64,000 bases of DNA from Streptomyces cellostaticus (GTDB lineage: Bacteria > Actinomycetota > Actinomycetes > Streptomycetales > Streptomycetaceae), in NCBI RefSeq assembly GCF_023630175.1, contig NZ_JALLIN010000011.1, forward strand, positions 93,710-157,709, given 5' to 3'. The position numbers and the translations under genes were made by a program. Positions 1 to 8,229 of the stretch are shown here, one piece after another. Each line of letters begins with the position of its first letter. The first letter of the stretch is position 1. Below the pieces are notes generated by a model, which saw nothing but the letters and a program-made list of their open reading frames with translations, did not search any database and was not told the origin of the DNA.

Positions 1-590
1 TGATGAACGGCTCGCCCACGGACCCCAACGCCAAGCAGTTCAAGCAGGGCGCGATGTCCGAGCTGAACGGCAAGGTCGACATCGCGGCGTCCTTCGACAC
101 CACCGACTGGAAGCCGGAGAACGCCGAGGCCAACATGGCCAAGGCGATCGGCCAGATCGGCAAGGACAACATCGCCGCGGTCTACTCCGCCAACGACGGC
201 ATGGCCGGCGGTGTCATCAAGGCCCTGAAGGCGGCCGGTGTCACCACCCTGCCCCCGATCACCGGCCAGGACGCCGAACTGGACGCGGTGCAGCGGATCG
301 TCGCCGGCGAGCAGTACATGAGCGTCTACAAGTCCTACCCGGACGAGGCCGAGGCCGCCGCCCAGATGGCCGTCACCAAGGTGCAGGGCAAGGGCATCCA
401 GTTCGACGCCCTGACCCAGGACCGGGTCGACAGCCCCACCGACAAGAACATCCCGTCCCGCCTCGTCCAGGTGAGCGCGCTGACCCGGGGCAAGATCAAG
501 GGCACCGTCGTCGCCGACGGGATCTACTCGGTCGGCGACATCTGCACGGCCAAGTACAAGGCGGCCTGCGCGTCCATGGGCCTGAAGTAG
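1..590 (+). CDS. Sugar ABC transporter substrate-binding protein, C-terminal part
   Basis: This is the last ~196 residues of a periplasmic-binding-protein-like lipoprotein; the reading frame is open at the left edge, so the true start lies outside the window. The visible part reads like the second lobe of the D-xylose/ribose-type binding proteins (Peripla_BP_4): 'AAVYSANDGMAGGVIKAL' followed by 'ITGQDAELDAVQRIVAGEQ', which in this family contact the sugar, then the C-terminal 'SVYKSY' strand. It ends with a short Cys-containing tail (ICTAKYKAACASMGLK). The protein would deliver a monosaccharide, possibly xylose, to a membrane permease. ATPase and permease genes are expected next to it but are not in view. 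The substrate is inferred from family resemblance only. Confidence 0.8.
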   Translation, partial: MNGSPTDPNAKQFKQGAMSELNGKVDIAASFDTTDWKPENAEANMAKAIGQIGKDNIAAVYSANDGMAGGVIKALKAAGVTTLPPITGQDAELDAVQRIVAGEQYMSVYKSYPDEAEAAAQMAVTKVQGKGIQFDALTQDRVDSPTDKNIPSRLVQVSALTRGKIKGTVVADGIYSVGDICTAKYKAACASMGLK

Positions 591-693
591 CCCGTGTCCC
601 ACCCCCCCAGGTTGTTGCGGTCGGGGCGGGCGGAAGACCGTACGCAACGGCGTATACCGGCCGTTTTCCCCGCTCCGGGCGGCCGGAGCCGTG

Positions 694-722
694 TTGCGGA
701 CCCGGTCCCGGCCGCGCATAGT
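694..722 (+). promoter_or_regulatory. Possible promoter of the first LuxR-type regulator
   Basis: TTGCGG (694-699) and CATAGT (717-722) are separated by 17 bp, which fits a vegetative actinobacterial -35/-10 pair. If real, transcription starts near 729, excluding the earliest in-frame start (691) and supporting a start at 751 or 763. Assigned by eye. Confidence 0.35.
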
Positions 723-762
723 TGCGCTGCGGAAGAGGCGGCAACCGGGGGTGGAATGGGCG

Positions 763-1815
763 ATGGCCGGGCACGGGACGGAGCAGCACCCTCACGGTGC
801 CGACCGGCTGTGCGAAGCCGGGGATCGCGTGTATTCCCGGGCCGTACGCCGGGGGCGGGTACCGCGCACGGACGCCGAGCCGGTGCCCTGCCTGCTCGAA
901 CTGGCCCTGCTGCACCCCGATCCGGACGACATGGACTGGCTGGTGCCGACCTCGCCGCAGGAGGTCATGACCCGGCTGCTGCGCGGGGTCCACGACGAGG
1001 TCAGGGAGAGCCAGCGGCGGGTGGGCTCGGCGGTCGCCGCCTTCGAGTGGTACGCGGATCTCGGGCGGCAGCTCCAGGCGCTGTCGGCGTCCGGTGAGGG
1101 CACGGCCATCCGGGTGCTGGACGGGCTCTCCCGAATCCAGGCCGCGATGGACGAGGCGACCGCGGCGTGCACCGCGGAGGTGCTCACCGTGCAGCCCGGC
1201 GGCATCCGGCGCGAGGCCGAGCTGACCGAGGGGCTGCACCGGGCGCTGGCGCTGCGCGGCCGGGGCGTGCGCATGCGCGATCTGTACACGCACGTCGCCC
1301 GGCACGGGCAGGGGCTGCTCAACTACCTGGAGCTGATGGGCGGCGCGGTCGAGGCCCGCACCCTGGACGAGGTCATCGACCGGCTGATCCTCTTCGACCG
1401 CACGGTCGCGTTCATCCCCGCCAACTCCGAGCGCACGATGGCCCTCGAACTGCGGCACCCGGCCCTGGTCGAGTACCTGGTGACCGTCTTCGAGCGGCTC
1501 TGGCGCCTGGCGCTGCCGCTGACGGCCCCGCTGCCCGACACCGGGATCGAGGGCATCTCGCACCGCGAGCGGTCCATCGCCGCGCTGCTCGCCGAGGGCC
1601 ACCAGGACGCGGTGATCGCCGAGCGGCTCGGCATCAGCGTCCGTACCTGCCGGGCGCACATCGCCCGGCTGTCGGACACACTGGGCGCGGCGAGCCGTAC
1701 CCAACTGGGCGTCCGCCTCGCCCAGGTGGGCCTGGACGGCCCCCCGCGCAGCGGCCCGCAGGCCACGAGCGCCGCGCTGGGCGTGCCCGGCCAGGGCTCC
1801 CCGAGCGTCCGCTGA
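763..1815 (+). CDS. LuxR-family regulator with PLD-like N-terminal sensor domain (paralogue A)
   Basis: A ~350-residue DNA-binding regulator. Residues ~20-260 form the PLDc-like sensor region typical of a Streptomyces regulator family, with 'EVLTVQPGGIR', 'MRDLYTHVARHGQG' and 'RTLDEVIDRLILFDRTVAFIP'. The C-terminal ~65 residues are a LuxR helix-turn-helix (ERSIAALLAEGHQDAVIAER, then GISVRTCRAHIARL). ATG 763 is chosen because GGGGGTGGAA lies just upstream and a plausible promoter overlaps the longer start; GTG 751 is the alternative. The gene converges on a paralogue (1840-2823) that shares 'PCLLELALLHPDPDD' and the same domain order. The ligand is unknown; the adjacent repeat-peptide gene suggests a peptide signal, which is inference. 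Confidence 0.85.
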   Translation: MAGHGTEQHPHGADRLCEAGDRVYSRAVRRGRVPRTDAEPVPCLLELALLHPDPDDMDWLVPTSPQEVMTRLLRGVHDEVRESQRRVGSAVAAFEWYADLGRQLQALSASGEGTAIRVLDGLSRIQAAMDEATAACTAEVLTVQPGGIRREAELTEGLHRALALRGRGVRMRDLYTHVARHGQGLLNYLELMGGAVEARTLDEVIDRLILFDRTVAFIPANSERTMALELRHPALVEYLVTVFERLWRLALPLTAPLPDTGIEGISHRERSIAALLAEGHQDAVIAERLGISVRTCRAHIARLSDTLGAASRTQLGVRLAQVGLDGPPRSGPQATSAALGVPGQGSPSVR

Positions 1816-1839
1816 GGCGCCCGGTCCCGCGCCCCGTCG

Positions 1840-2823
1840 TCAGTGGTGCTGTCCCGGGACCGGCGTCCCGGGTTCCTGGTCCGGTTCCTGGTCCAGCAGC
1901 CCGGAGCGGGCGATGAGGAACCCGAGCTGGGCACGGCTGCCACTGCCGAGCGCGGCGGCCAGCTTGGCGATGTGGGCCCGGCAGGTACGCACGTTCATGC
2001 CGAGCCGCCGGGCGATCGCCTCGTCCACGTGGCCCTCGACCAGGAGCTTGGCGATGGAGCGCTGCACGCCGGTGACGCCGTCGACCGGGGGAGCGTAGGC
2101 CGGCTCCTCCAGGAGGGGCACGCCGCGCCGCCAGAGCTGTTCGAAGACCTTGACCAGGTACTCGACCAGGCCGGGGTGCCGCAGTTCCAGTGCCACCTGG
2201 CGGTCGTCGCGGGCCGGGATGAAGGCGACCTCGCGGTCGAAGATCATCAGACGCTCGATCAGCTCCTCGAGCGTGCGGATCTCCACCCTGCCCTTGGCCA
2301 TGATCTCCGCGTACGCGAGCGTCCCCTGGCTGTGCCGCACCGTGTGCTGGTACAGGGTGCGCATGGAGATGCCGCGGTCGATGACGGCCTGACCCCGTTT
2401 CAGGGCGATCCCGAGGACGTTCTCGCTGCGTCCGCCGCCGGGCTGCACGGTGAGCACCTCGTGCCGGCAGTCGGCCGTGGCCCGTTCGATGGCCGCGTTG
2501 ATCCGCTCGATGCCCTCGTGCACCGTGACCGCGTTGGTCTCCCCCGTACTCTGGGCGCTGATGGCCATGAATGGCTCGAAGGAGTCGGTGAGTTCGATCG
2601 CGGCGTGTCTGCGCTGCTGGATCTCTCGTTCGATCGGGTGCAGGCGCTGGGCGAGCGCGGCGGCGGGCGGTACCGGCCGCAGCCACTTGGGGTCGTCCGG
2701 ATCGGGGTGCAGCAGGGCGAGTTCCAGCAGGCAGGGGGCGACTTCCGCCTCCGGGCGGGCGACGCGTCCCAGCCGCAGCGCGTCGGCGTACAGGCGCTTG
2801 CCGTCTTCACAGAGATCTGTCAT
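1840..2823 (-). CDS. LuxR-family regulator with PLD-like N-terminal sensor domain (paralogue B)
   Basis: A 327-residue paralogue of the convergent upstream gene, with the same PLD-like sensor (EVLTVQPGGGRSENV, MRTLYQHTVRHSQGT, RLMIFDREVAFIPA) and a C-terminal LuxR HTH (RSIAKLLVEGHVDEAIARRL, then GMNVRTCRAHIAKL). ATG 2823 is chosen because the protein then begins MTDLCEDGKRLY, aligning with paralogue A. A longer frame extends to 2892 but would add an unrelated leader. The gene is divergent from the DLGWD repeat-peptide operon and shares a ~170-bp intergenic region with it, so it is the obvious candidate regulator of that operon. No signal peptide or membrane segment, so any peptide ligand would have to be imported or sensed indirectly. 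Confidence 0.85.
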   Translation of the reverse strand: MTDLCEDGKRLYADALRLGRVARPEAEVAPCLLELALLHPDPDDPKWLRPVPPAAALAQRLHPIEREIQQRRHAAIELTDSFEPFMAISAQSTGETNAVTVHEGIERINAAIERATADCRHEVLTVQPGGGRSENVLGIALKRGQAVIDRGISMRTLYQHTVRHSQGTLAYAEIMAKGRVEIRTLEELIERLMIFDREVAFIPARDDRQVALELRHPGLVEYLVKVFEQLWRRGVPLLEEPAYAPPVDGVTGVQRSIAKLLVEGHVDEAIARRLGMNVRTCRAHIAKLAAALGSGSRAQLGFLIARSGLLDQEPDQEPGTPVPGQHH

Positions 2824-2882
2824 CCCGTGAGGATGATGTGTCTCGTTTGTGTGAGTATTAGGCAAATCTCCACCCCCCAGGG

Positions 2883-2898
2883 TCCTGTACATGCAGGA
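2883..2898. promoter_or_regulatory. Inverted repeat between regulator B and the repeat-peptide operon
   Basis: TCCTG (2883-2887) and CAGGA (2894-2898) flank TACATG, giving a short dyad midway between the divergent genes. It is a candidate operator for regulator A or B. The arms are only 5 bp, so chance is not excluded. Confidence 0.3.
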
Positions 2899-2994
2899 AC
2901 ATGATGCACCGCTTCTGTGGCTTTGACGTGGCTTGATGAGCCATCGTCTTGAGGGCGGGGGAGAGACACAGGGGAAGTGAGGACGAAGCCCATC

Positions 2995-3216
2995 ATGTGC
3001 AAGAGAATGCTTCGCTCAGTACTTGCCGTGGCCTTCTCCACAGGACTGGTCTTCGGCACGGTGAGCACGCTGGACCTCGGCTGGGACATCGTACGGCCGG
3101 CCGGTCACGCGGACTCCGCGCTGGATCTCGGCTGGGACATCACGCCCCGCACGAGCCAGACCGCGTCCGGGCAGGATCTCGGCTGGGACGTCGTGAGGGC
3201 GGGTGCGAGGGCATGA
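2995..3216 (+). CDS. Small exported repeat peptide with three DLGWD motifs
   Basis: A 73-residue ORF. Residues 1-7 are basic (MCKRMLR) and residues ~8-23 are hydrophobic (SVLAVAFSTGLVFGTV), like an export signal. The rest is three imperfect 17-residue units, each headed by DLGWD (residues 27-31, 44-48 and 61-65) followed by I/V-V/T and a variable linker. ATG 2995 is preferred over GTG 2977 because GAGGA lies ~11 nt upstream, whereas the GTG abuts GGGGAA with no spacer. The stop overlaps the next gene's start (ATGA), so the two are probably translationally coupled. The architecture resembles a multicopy pheromone or ribosomal-peptide precursor releasing DLGWD-containing peptides. That role is inference; I recognise no named family. 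Confidence 0.65.
   Translation: MCKRMLRSVLAVAFSTGLVFGTVSTLDLGWDIVRPAGHADSALDLGWDITPRTSQTASGQDLGWDVVRAGARA
3073..3189 (+). repeat. Three in-frame DLGWD units at a 51-bp period
   Basis: The codons for DLGWD start at 3073, 3124 and 3175, exactly 51 bp (17 codons) apart. The DNA GA(C/T)CTCGGCTGGGAC is nearly invariant while the linkers have diverged completely, so the motif and not the linker appears to be conserved. Confidence 0.9.
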
Positions 3217-3548
3217 CCACCCCGCCCGACGACCGGTCCTTCCGGCGAGAGATGGCCACCGCCTACCGTTCCGGCTGGCACTTCATCGACCTGGTCACCG
3301 CCATCCCCCACAGTGGTGACTCGCTGATGGTGACCGTGTTCGGAGAGCCGGTCGTCGTCACGCGGGACGAGGACGAGGACGTACGGGCCTACCGGTGCCT
3401 GCGCAAGCCGCGCGGGGCGCCGCAGCCGGTGCGGTGCGCCATCCGCTACGGCATGATCTTTGTGAACCTGGACCAGAGGGACCACCGGCTCGCGGAGCCG
3501 GAGGACCCGGAACTCACGACCATCTCAGCCACCCCCCGCAGTGCCTGA
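3213..3548 (+). CDS. Short Rieske-fold protein lacking the cluster ligands
   Basis: A 111-residue protein whose start overlaps the peptide gene's stop (ATGA). It lines up with the N-terminal Rieske domain of ring-hydroxylating oxygenase alpha subunits: 'FRREMATAYRSGWHFIDL', 'IPHSGDSLMVTVFGEPVVVT', 'RDEDEDVRAY', 'PRGAPQP', then 'YGMIFVNLDQ', which matches the strand after the Rieske domain (G-hydrophobic-FVNLD). The two loops that normally supply Cys-X-His and Cys-X2-His are missing or reduced to single Cys residues (YRCLRKPRG, VRCAIRYG), and there is no catalytic domain. It therefore cannot hold a normal [2Fe-2S] Rieske cluster. It may bind or present the peptide, or be a remnant kept for another role. 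The fold assignment is by eye. Confidence 0.6.
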   Translation: MTTPPDDRSFRREMATAYRSGWHFIDLVTAIPHSGDSLMVTVFGEPVVVTRDEDEDVRAYRCLRKPRGAPQPVRCAIRYGMIFVNLDQRDHRLAEPEDPELTTISATPRSA

Positions 3549-3591
3549 CGCGATTCCCCCGTCGTAACAGATCGCTCAGGTACTTCCCCCC

Positions 3592-3632
3592 GCAGCGGCG
3601 TCACCGTGACCTGAACACGGTGACGCCGCTGC
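3592..3632. terminator. Strong bidirectional hairpin terminator
   Basis: A perfect 17-bp stem (3592-3608 with 3616-3632, 7-nt loop ACCTGAA) lies between the convergent Rieske-like gene and the oxidoreductase gene. It is followed by a short T-containing stretch. Confidence 0.85.
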
Positions 3633-3714
3633 AGTTTGTGCGGGTGTCCAGTGATATGTGCGTGTTCCCACCTTGGCTCAAAACCGACGGTCGCGGCGTG
3701 CCGGGCGGGCGGTG

Positions 3715-4128
3715 TCAGCCGTGCCCGAGTGCCCGCTCGACCTCGATCTCGATGACCACCCGCCGCGGGTTCTCCGCCGGCACCCGGTGGTAGCGCTCGG
3801 CGTACCGCCGCTCCGCCTCCGCCACCCGCTCGCGCTCGTCGCGCACCCGCGCCCTGCCCTCCAGGGTGGCCCAGCGGCGGCCGTCCACCTGGCACACCGC
3901 GACCCGGGCGCCCTCGGTGCCGGCCGCGCGGACGTGGGCCGCCTTCGCGCTTCCCCCGTTCGTGATCACCCGGGCCAGCCGCGCCCCGGGGTCGTAGGTC
4001 ACCCCGACCGGCACCACGTGCGGACTGCCGTCCGGGCGCAGGGTCGTCAGGGTGCACAGATGCCGTTCCCGCCAGAAGGCGACATAGGGCTCGTCCGGGG
4101 CAGCCGGGTCTACGGAGTGCTGGGCCAT
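3715..4128 (-). CDS. Pyridoxamine-5'-phosphate oxidase-like (F420/FMN-binding) protein
   Basis: A 137-residue split-barrel protein of the PNPOx-like family, with 'LCTLTTLRPDGSPHVVPVGV' as the first strand pair, 'SAKAAHVRA' and 'RWATLEGRARV'. In actinobacteria many such small proteins use F420 or FMN as cofactor and reduce or bind small molecules; the substrate cannot be told from sequence. The ATG at 4128 is the natural family start. It is divergent from clpB with a ~140-bp shared region that holds the HAIR operator, so heat-shock co-control is possible but unproven. Confidence 0.8.
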   Translation of the reverse strand: MAQHSVDPAAPDEPYVAFWRERHLCTLTTLRPDGSPHVVPVGVTYDPGARLARVITNGGSAKAAHVRAAGTEGARVAVCQVDGRRWATLEGRARVRDERERVAEAERRYAERYHRVPAENPRRVVIEIEVERALGHG

Positions 4129-4174
4129 GGCCGAAACCTAGCCGGATATTCCCCCGTCCCGCTCCCTGCCGTGC

Positions 4175-4195
4175 CTTGAGTGGAATAGACTCAAC
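4175..4195. promoter_or_regulatory. HAIR operator (HspR binding site) upstream of clpB
   Basis: CTTGAGT-N7-ACTCAAC matches the HspR inverted repeat CTTGAGT-N7-ACTCAAG at 13 of 14 positions. It lies ~75 bp upstream of the clpB start. In Streptomyces, HspR represses dnaK, clpB and lon through this element. Confidence 0.85.
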
Positions 4196-4269
4196 TTTGT
4201 GTACGCTGGTCAAGTCAGCACTGGGAAGGACCCGGCCGCCGAGCCGACGCCGAGGAGGAGAACGGACAC

Positions 4270-6867
4270 GTGGACGCCGAGCTGACCAACAGGAGCCGGG
4301 ACGCGATCAACGCGGCCGGCAATCGCGCAGTCACCGGGGGGCACCCGGACCTCACCCCCGCTCACCTGCTGCTGGCTCTGCTCGAGGGCCAGGACAACGA
4401 GAACATCACCGACCTGCTCGCCGCCGTCGAGGCCGACCAGGCCGCCGTACGCTCCGGCGCCGAGCGCGTGCTGGCCGGCCTGCCCAGCGTGACCGGCTCC
4501 ACCGTCGCGCCCCCGCAGCCCAACCGGGAGCTGCTCGCGGTCATCGCCGACGCCACCGAGCGCGCCAAGGCGCTCGGCGACGAGTACCTGTCCACCGAGC
4601 ACCTGCTCCTCGGTATCGCCGCCAAGGGCGGCGCGGCCGGCGAGGTGCTCCAGAAGCAGGGCGCCGACGCCAGGAAGCTCGAAGAGGCCTTCACCAGGGC
4701 CAGGGGAGGACGCCGCGTGACCACCGCCGATCCCGAGGGTCAGTACAAGGCCCTGGAGAAGTTCGGCACCGACTTCACCGCCGCCGCCCGCGAGGGCCGG
4801 CTCGACCCGGTCATCGGGCGGGACCAGGAGATCCGGCGGGTCGTGCAGGTGCTGAGCCGCCGCACCAAGAACAACCCCGTCCTCATCGGTGAGCCCGGCG
4901 TCGGCAAGACCGCCGTCGTGGAGGGGCTCGCCCAGCGGATCGTGAAGGGCGACGTCCCCGAGTCGCTGAAGGACAAGCGGCTGGTGGCGCTCGACCTGGG
5001 CGCGATGGTGGCCGGCGCCAAGTACCGCGGTGAGTTCGAGGAGCGGCTGAAGTCCGTGCTCGCCGAGATCAGGGACTCCGACGGGCAGATCATCACCTTC
5101 ATCGACGAGCTGCACACCGTCGTCGGCGCCGGTGCCGGCGGCGACTCCGCCATGGACGCGGGCAACATGCTCAAGCCGATGCTGGCCCGCGGTGAGCTGC
5201 GCATGGTCGGCGCCACGACCCTGGACGAGTACCGGGAGCGGATCGAGAAGGACCCCGCCCTGGAGCGCCGCTTCCAGCAGGTGCTGGTCGCCGAGCCGAC
5301 CGTCGAGGACACCATCGCCATCCTGCGCGGGCTCAAGGGCCGGTACGAGGCCCACCACAAGGTGCAGATCGCGGACAGCGCGCTGGTGGCCGCCGCCACC
5401 CTGTCCGACCGGTACATCACCTCCCGCTTCCTGCCCGACAAGGCCATCGACCTGGTCGACGAGGCGGCCTCCCGGCTGCGCATGGAGATCGACTCCTCCC
5501 CGCTGGAGATCGACGAGCTCCAGCGCTCCGTGGACCGGCTCAAGATGGAGGAGCTGGCGATCGCCAAGGAGACCGACGCGGCCTCCCGCGAGCGCCTGGA
5601 GAAGCTGCGCCGCGACCTCGCCGACAAGGAGGAGGAACTGCGCGGCCTGACCGCCCGCTGGGAGAAGGAGAAGCAGTCCCTCAACCGGGTCGGTGAGCTG
5701 AAGGAGGGGCTGGACGACCTGCGCGGCCAGGCCGAGCGGGCCCAGCGGGACGGTGACTTCGACACCGCGGCCAAGCTGCTCTACGGCCGTATCCCGGAGC
5801 TGGAGAAGGAGCTGGAGGCCGCCTCCGAGGCCGAGGAGGAGGTCGCCAGGGACACCATGGTCAAGGAGGAGGTCGGCTCCGACGACATCGCCGACGTCGT
5901 CGGCGCGTGGACCGGCATCCCCGCCGGGCGCCTGCTGGAGGGCGAGACGCAGAAGCTGCTGCGGATGGAGGACGAGCTGGGCCGGCGCCTGATCGGCCAG
6001 AGCGAGGCCGTGCGGGCGGTGAGCGACGCCGTGCGGCGCTCCCGGGCCGGGATCGCCGACCCCGACCGCCCCACCGGCTCCTTCCTCTTCCTGGGCCCGA
6101 CCGGTGTCGGCAAGACCGAACTGGCCAAGGCGCTCGCCGACTTCCTCTTCGACGACGAGCGGGCCATGGTCCGCATCGACATGTCGGAGTACGGCGAGAA
6201 GCACAGCGTGGCCCGGCTGGTCGGGGCGCCCCCCGGCTACGTCGGCTACGAGGAGGGCGGCCAGCTCACCGAGGCGGTGCGGCGGCGCCCGTACAGCGTG
6301 GTGCTGCTGGACGAGGTGGAGAAGGCCCACCCCGAGGTCTTCGACATCCTGCTGCAGGTGCTGGACGACGGCCGCCTGACGGACGGCCAGGGGCGCACGG
6401 TCGACTTCCGCAACACCATCCTGGTGCTCACCTCCAACCTGGGCAGCCAGTTCCTGGTCGACCCGGTGAGCAGCGAGGCCGAGAAGCGGGAGCAGGTGCT
6501 GGAGGTCGTACGGGCCTCCTTCAAGCCCGAGTTCCTCAACCGGCTCGACGACCTGGTGGTCTTCACGGCGCTGACCAAGGCCGAGCTGGAGCGGATCGCG
6601 GGGCTCCAGATCGACCGGCTGGCCGGGCGGCTGGCCGAGCGCCGGCTCACCCTGGACGTCACGCCCGAGGCTCTCGCCTGGCTCGCCGAGGAGGGCCTGG
6701 ACCCGGCCTACGGCGCCCGCCCGCTGCGCCGGCTCGTGCAGACCACGATCGGCGACCGCCTCGCCAGGGAGATCCTCTCCGGCGAGGTCAAGGACGGCGA
6801 CACGGTCCGGGTGGACCGCTTCGAGGGGGGCCTGGTCGTGGGCCCGGTCACGGGCAGGACGCTCTGA
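4270..6867 (+). CDS. clpB: ATP-dependent disaggregase ClpB
   Basis: An 865-residue Hsp100 chaperone that rescues aggregated proteins with DnaK. Domain order is complete: Clp N-terminal repeats (~1-145), AAA-1 with Walker A GEPGVGKT near residue 208 and Walker [10 protein letters not shown], the long coiled-coil middle domain (~400-520), AAA-2 with Walker A GPTGVGKT near residue 608 and [12 protein letters not shown], and the C-terminal small domain. Length is normal for ClpB. GTG 4270 follows a strong GAGGAGGAGAA ribosome binding site. The HAIR element upstream predicts HspR repression and heat induction. A 15-bp stem terminator follows the gene. Confidence 0.97.
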   Translation: MDAELTNRSRDAINAAGNRAVTGGHPDLTPAHLLLALLEGQDNENITDLLAAVEADQAAVRSGAERVLAGLPSVTGSTVAPPQPNRELLAVIADATERAKALGDEYLSTEHLLLGIAAKGGAAGEVLQKQGADARKLEEAFTRARGGRRVTTADPEGQYKALEKFGTDFTAAAREGRLDPVIGRDQEIRRVVQVLSRRTKNNPVLIGEPGVGKTAVVEGLAQRIVKGDVPESLKDKRLVALDLGAMVAGAKYRGEFEERLKSVLAEIRDSDGQIITFIDELHTVVGAGAGGDSAMDAGNMLKPMLARGELRMVGATTLDEYRERIEKDPALERRFQQVLVAEPTVEDTIAILRGLKGRYEAHHKVQIADSALVAAATLSDRYITSRFLPDKAIDLVDEAASRLRMEIDSSPLEIDELQRSVDRLKMEELAIAKETDAASRERLEKLRRDLADKEEELRGLTARWEKEKQSLNRVGELKEGLDDLRGQAERAQRDGDFDTAAKLLYGRIPELEKELEAASEAEEEVARDTMVKEEVGSDDIADVVGAWTGIPAGRLLEGETQKLLRMEDELGRRLIGQSEAVRAVSDAVRRSRAGIADPDRPTGSFLFLGPTGVGKTELAKALADFLFDDERAMVRIDMSEYGEKHSVARLVGAPPGYVGYEEGGQLTEAVRRRPYSVVLLDEVEKAHPEVFDILLQVLDDGRLTDGQGRTVDFRNTILVLTSNLGSQFLVDPVSSEAEKREQVLEVVRASFKPEFLNRLDDLVVFTALTKAELERIAGLQIDRLAGRLAERRLTLDVTPEALAWLAEEGLDPAYGARPLRRLVQTTIGDRLAREILSGEVKDGDTVRVDRFEGGLVVGPVTGRTL

Positions 6868-6874
6868 CGCGAGC

Positions 6875-6923
6875 GGCGGTGCGACCTGGCGGCGGGGGCC
6901 GCCGCCCCCCAGGTCGCACCGCC
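6875..6923 (+). terminator. clpB terminator hairpin
   Basis: GGCGGTGCGACCTGG (6875-6889) pairs perfectly with 6909-6923, starting 8 bp after the clpB stop. The loop is itself GC-rich (GGCGGGGGCCGCC). Confidence 0.8.
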
Positions 6924-7048
6924 CCTGCCGCACGGGCCGCCCGGTCCGGCGGATCATGTCAGCCCTGGGCTGACAGGCCGCGTCGGGGCTTGCCACCCCC
7001 CTCCCCGCATGGGGGAGGATGGCGGGATCCAATGAAGGGAAAATCACG

Positions 7049-7579
7049 GTGAGCATCGACCCGTCCTCGATTCCGAACTTCGGGGGCCAGCCCGAACCGC
7101 AGCCCCAGGGACCGGTGGGCCCCGTCGTCCCGGATCAGGACCTCGTGAAGCAGCTCCTCGACCAGATGGAGCTGAAGTACGTCGTCGACGAGGAGGGAGA
7201 CCTCGCGGCGCCCTGGGAGCAGTTCCGCACGTACTTCATGTTCCGCGGGGAGGATGAGCAGGCGGTCTTCTCGGTGCGGACCTTCTACGACCGCCCCCAC
7301 CAGATCGACGAGAAGCCGCAGCTCCTGGAGTCGGTCGACGACTGGAACCGCCGCACGCTGTGGCCCAAGGTGTACACCCACACCCACGACGACGGCACCG
7401 TCCGCCTCATCGGCGAGGCGCAGATGCTGGTCGGCACCGGTGTCGACCTCAACCACTTCGTCTCCTCCACGGTGAGCTGGGTGCGGGCCGCGATCGAGTT
7501 CGACAAGTGGCTGGTGGAGCAGCTCGGCCTGGAAGAGGACGTCAACGAGGCGGAGAAGCCCGAGGACGACGGGGAGTAA
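7049..7579 (+). CDS. YbjN-domain protein
   Basis: A ~176-residue cytosolic protein with the YbjN/type III secretion chaperone-like fold: 'QLLDQMELKYVVDEEGDLA', 'YFMFRGEDEQAVFSVRTFYD', 'DWNRRTLWPKVYTHTHDDGT', and a helix ending 'SWVRAAIEFDKWLVEQLGL'. GTG 7049 is preferred because AAGGGAAAA lies 8-9 nt upstream; the earlier in-frame ATG (7019) abuts the purine-rich stretch with no spacer. The C-terminus is acidic. Members of this family in actinobacteria have no fixed function. It is the last core gene before the accessory island. Confidence 0.8.
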   Translation: MSIDPSSIPNFGGQPEPQPQGPVGPVVPDQDLVKQLLDQMELKYVVDEEGDLAAPWEQFRTYFMFRGEDEQAVFSVRTFYDRPHQIDEKPQLLESVDDWNRRTLWPKVYTHTHDDGTVRLIGEAQMLVGTGVDLNHFVSSTVSWVRAAIEFDKWLVEQLGLEEDVNEAEKPEDDGE

Positions 7580-7639
7580 CCCCGCCCCGGCCGGTCCGGG
7601 GGCCGCGACCCCCGGACCCCGCCCTCAGACGCGCCGCGG

Positions 7640-7787
7640 CCGCTCCGCCGCTTCCCGCGGCACCTCCGCGCGGGCCGCGGGAGCGAACCGCGCTCACGGC
7701 GGCCCCCGCCTCGCGGTCGTCGTGGACCACCGCGTCGGGGACGGCCGCCACGCCCGCCCGCTGCGGCGGCGCACGGCAGAAGGCGAA
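7640..7787 (-). pseudogene. Aminotransferase 3'-end fragment (most decayed copy)
   Basis: The minus strand encodes an eroded version of the class I/II aminotransferase C-terminus: FAFCR, QRAGVAAVPDAVVHDDREAG corresponds to ERAGVVAIPNAVFYDHREAG of the intact gene at 25228-26409. Reading frame and several conserved residues are lost. Its 5' side is fused directly to a Uma2 tail on the other strand, so both were cut by one rearrangement. It is the leftmost of six partial copies. Confidence 0.75.
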
Positions 7788-7801
7788 ACCGCCGTTCGCG
7801 C

Positions 7802-7900
7802 GGCACGGGCAAGCTCCCCGTCCCCCCGGCCGACGGTCGCGCCCTCACCCTGGACCTCGACGCACTTCCGCGCCCGGAGCCCGAGGCGGACACCCGCTGA
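7802..7900 (+). pseudogene. C-terminal scrap of a Uma2-family endonuclease
   Basis: Thirty-two codons ending in TGA encode GTGKLPVPPADGRALTLDLD and then ALPRPEPEADTR. This matches the C-terminus of the Uma2 gene at 17434-17985 (GTGKLPIPLADGRTFTLDLD, ELPRPEPEEGDR). The N-terminal and catalytic parts are missing. The bases after the stop (CGAAGGGC) are also shared between the two loci. Confidence 0.8.
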
Positions 7901-8009
7901 CGAAGGGCTCCCGGTGCGGCCGAGCCGTCGGCGGAACAGGGCTGTACCGGATTCTGTCCGCCGCCAGGCCACGCCACCCGTCCAGGACGATCCCGAACCC
8001 ATCGCGCGC

Positions 8010-8229
8010 GGGTCCCCGGGGGTGTTCACCCGGGACATCACCCGGCTGCCCGGCCCGGCCAAAGGCTTCTGGTTCCACGCGTGCGCGATCATCGGCATCG
8101 TCAGCCGCTACATCGTCCAGACATCGTCCAGCACACCGTCGTACTCGCCGAAAACGGCCGAACGGGCCGAGGAACCGATCCGTGAGACCGTTTCACGCAA
8201 CGGCAGCATCGTGCCCCACACGGTCCATA
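8010..8229 (+). mobile_element. IS3-family transposase remnant
   Basis: One frame encodes 'VFTRDITRLPGPAKGFWFHA', 'IIGIVSRYIV' and 'AERAEEPIRETVSRNGSIVP'. This is the integrase-core segment of IS3-type OrfB transposases (usually DITKLxGP...DIFSRYIVG...AxxLIxxT). The catalytic Asp of the DIFSRY motif is replaced by Gly, and both ends are missing. No terminal repeats were found. Confidence 0.6.

Noticed and set aside
4210..7056. 948-codon open frame on the minus strand opposite clpB
   Set aside because: It is the antisense shadow of a GC-rich gene: the sense frame encodes an unmistakable full ClpB. Similar long shadows lie opposite SNF2, pRiA4b, the SpoIIE phosphatase and purA.
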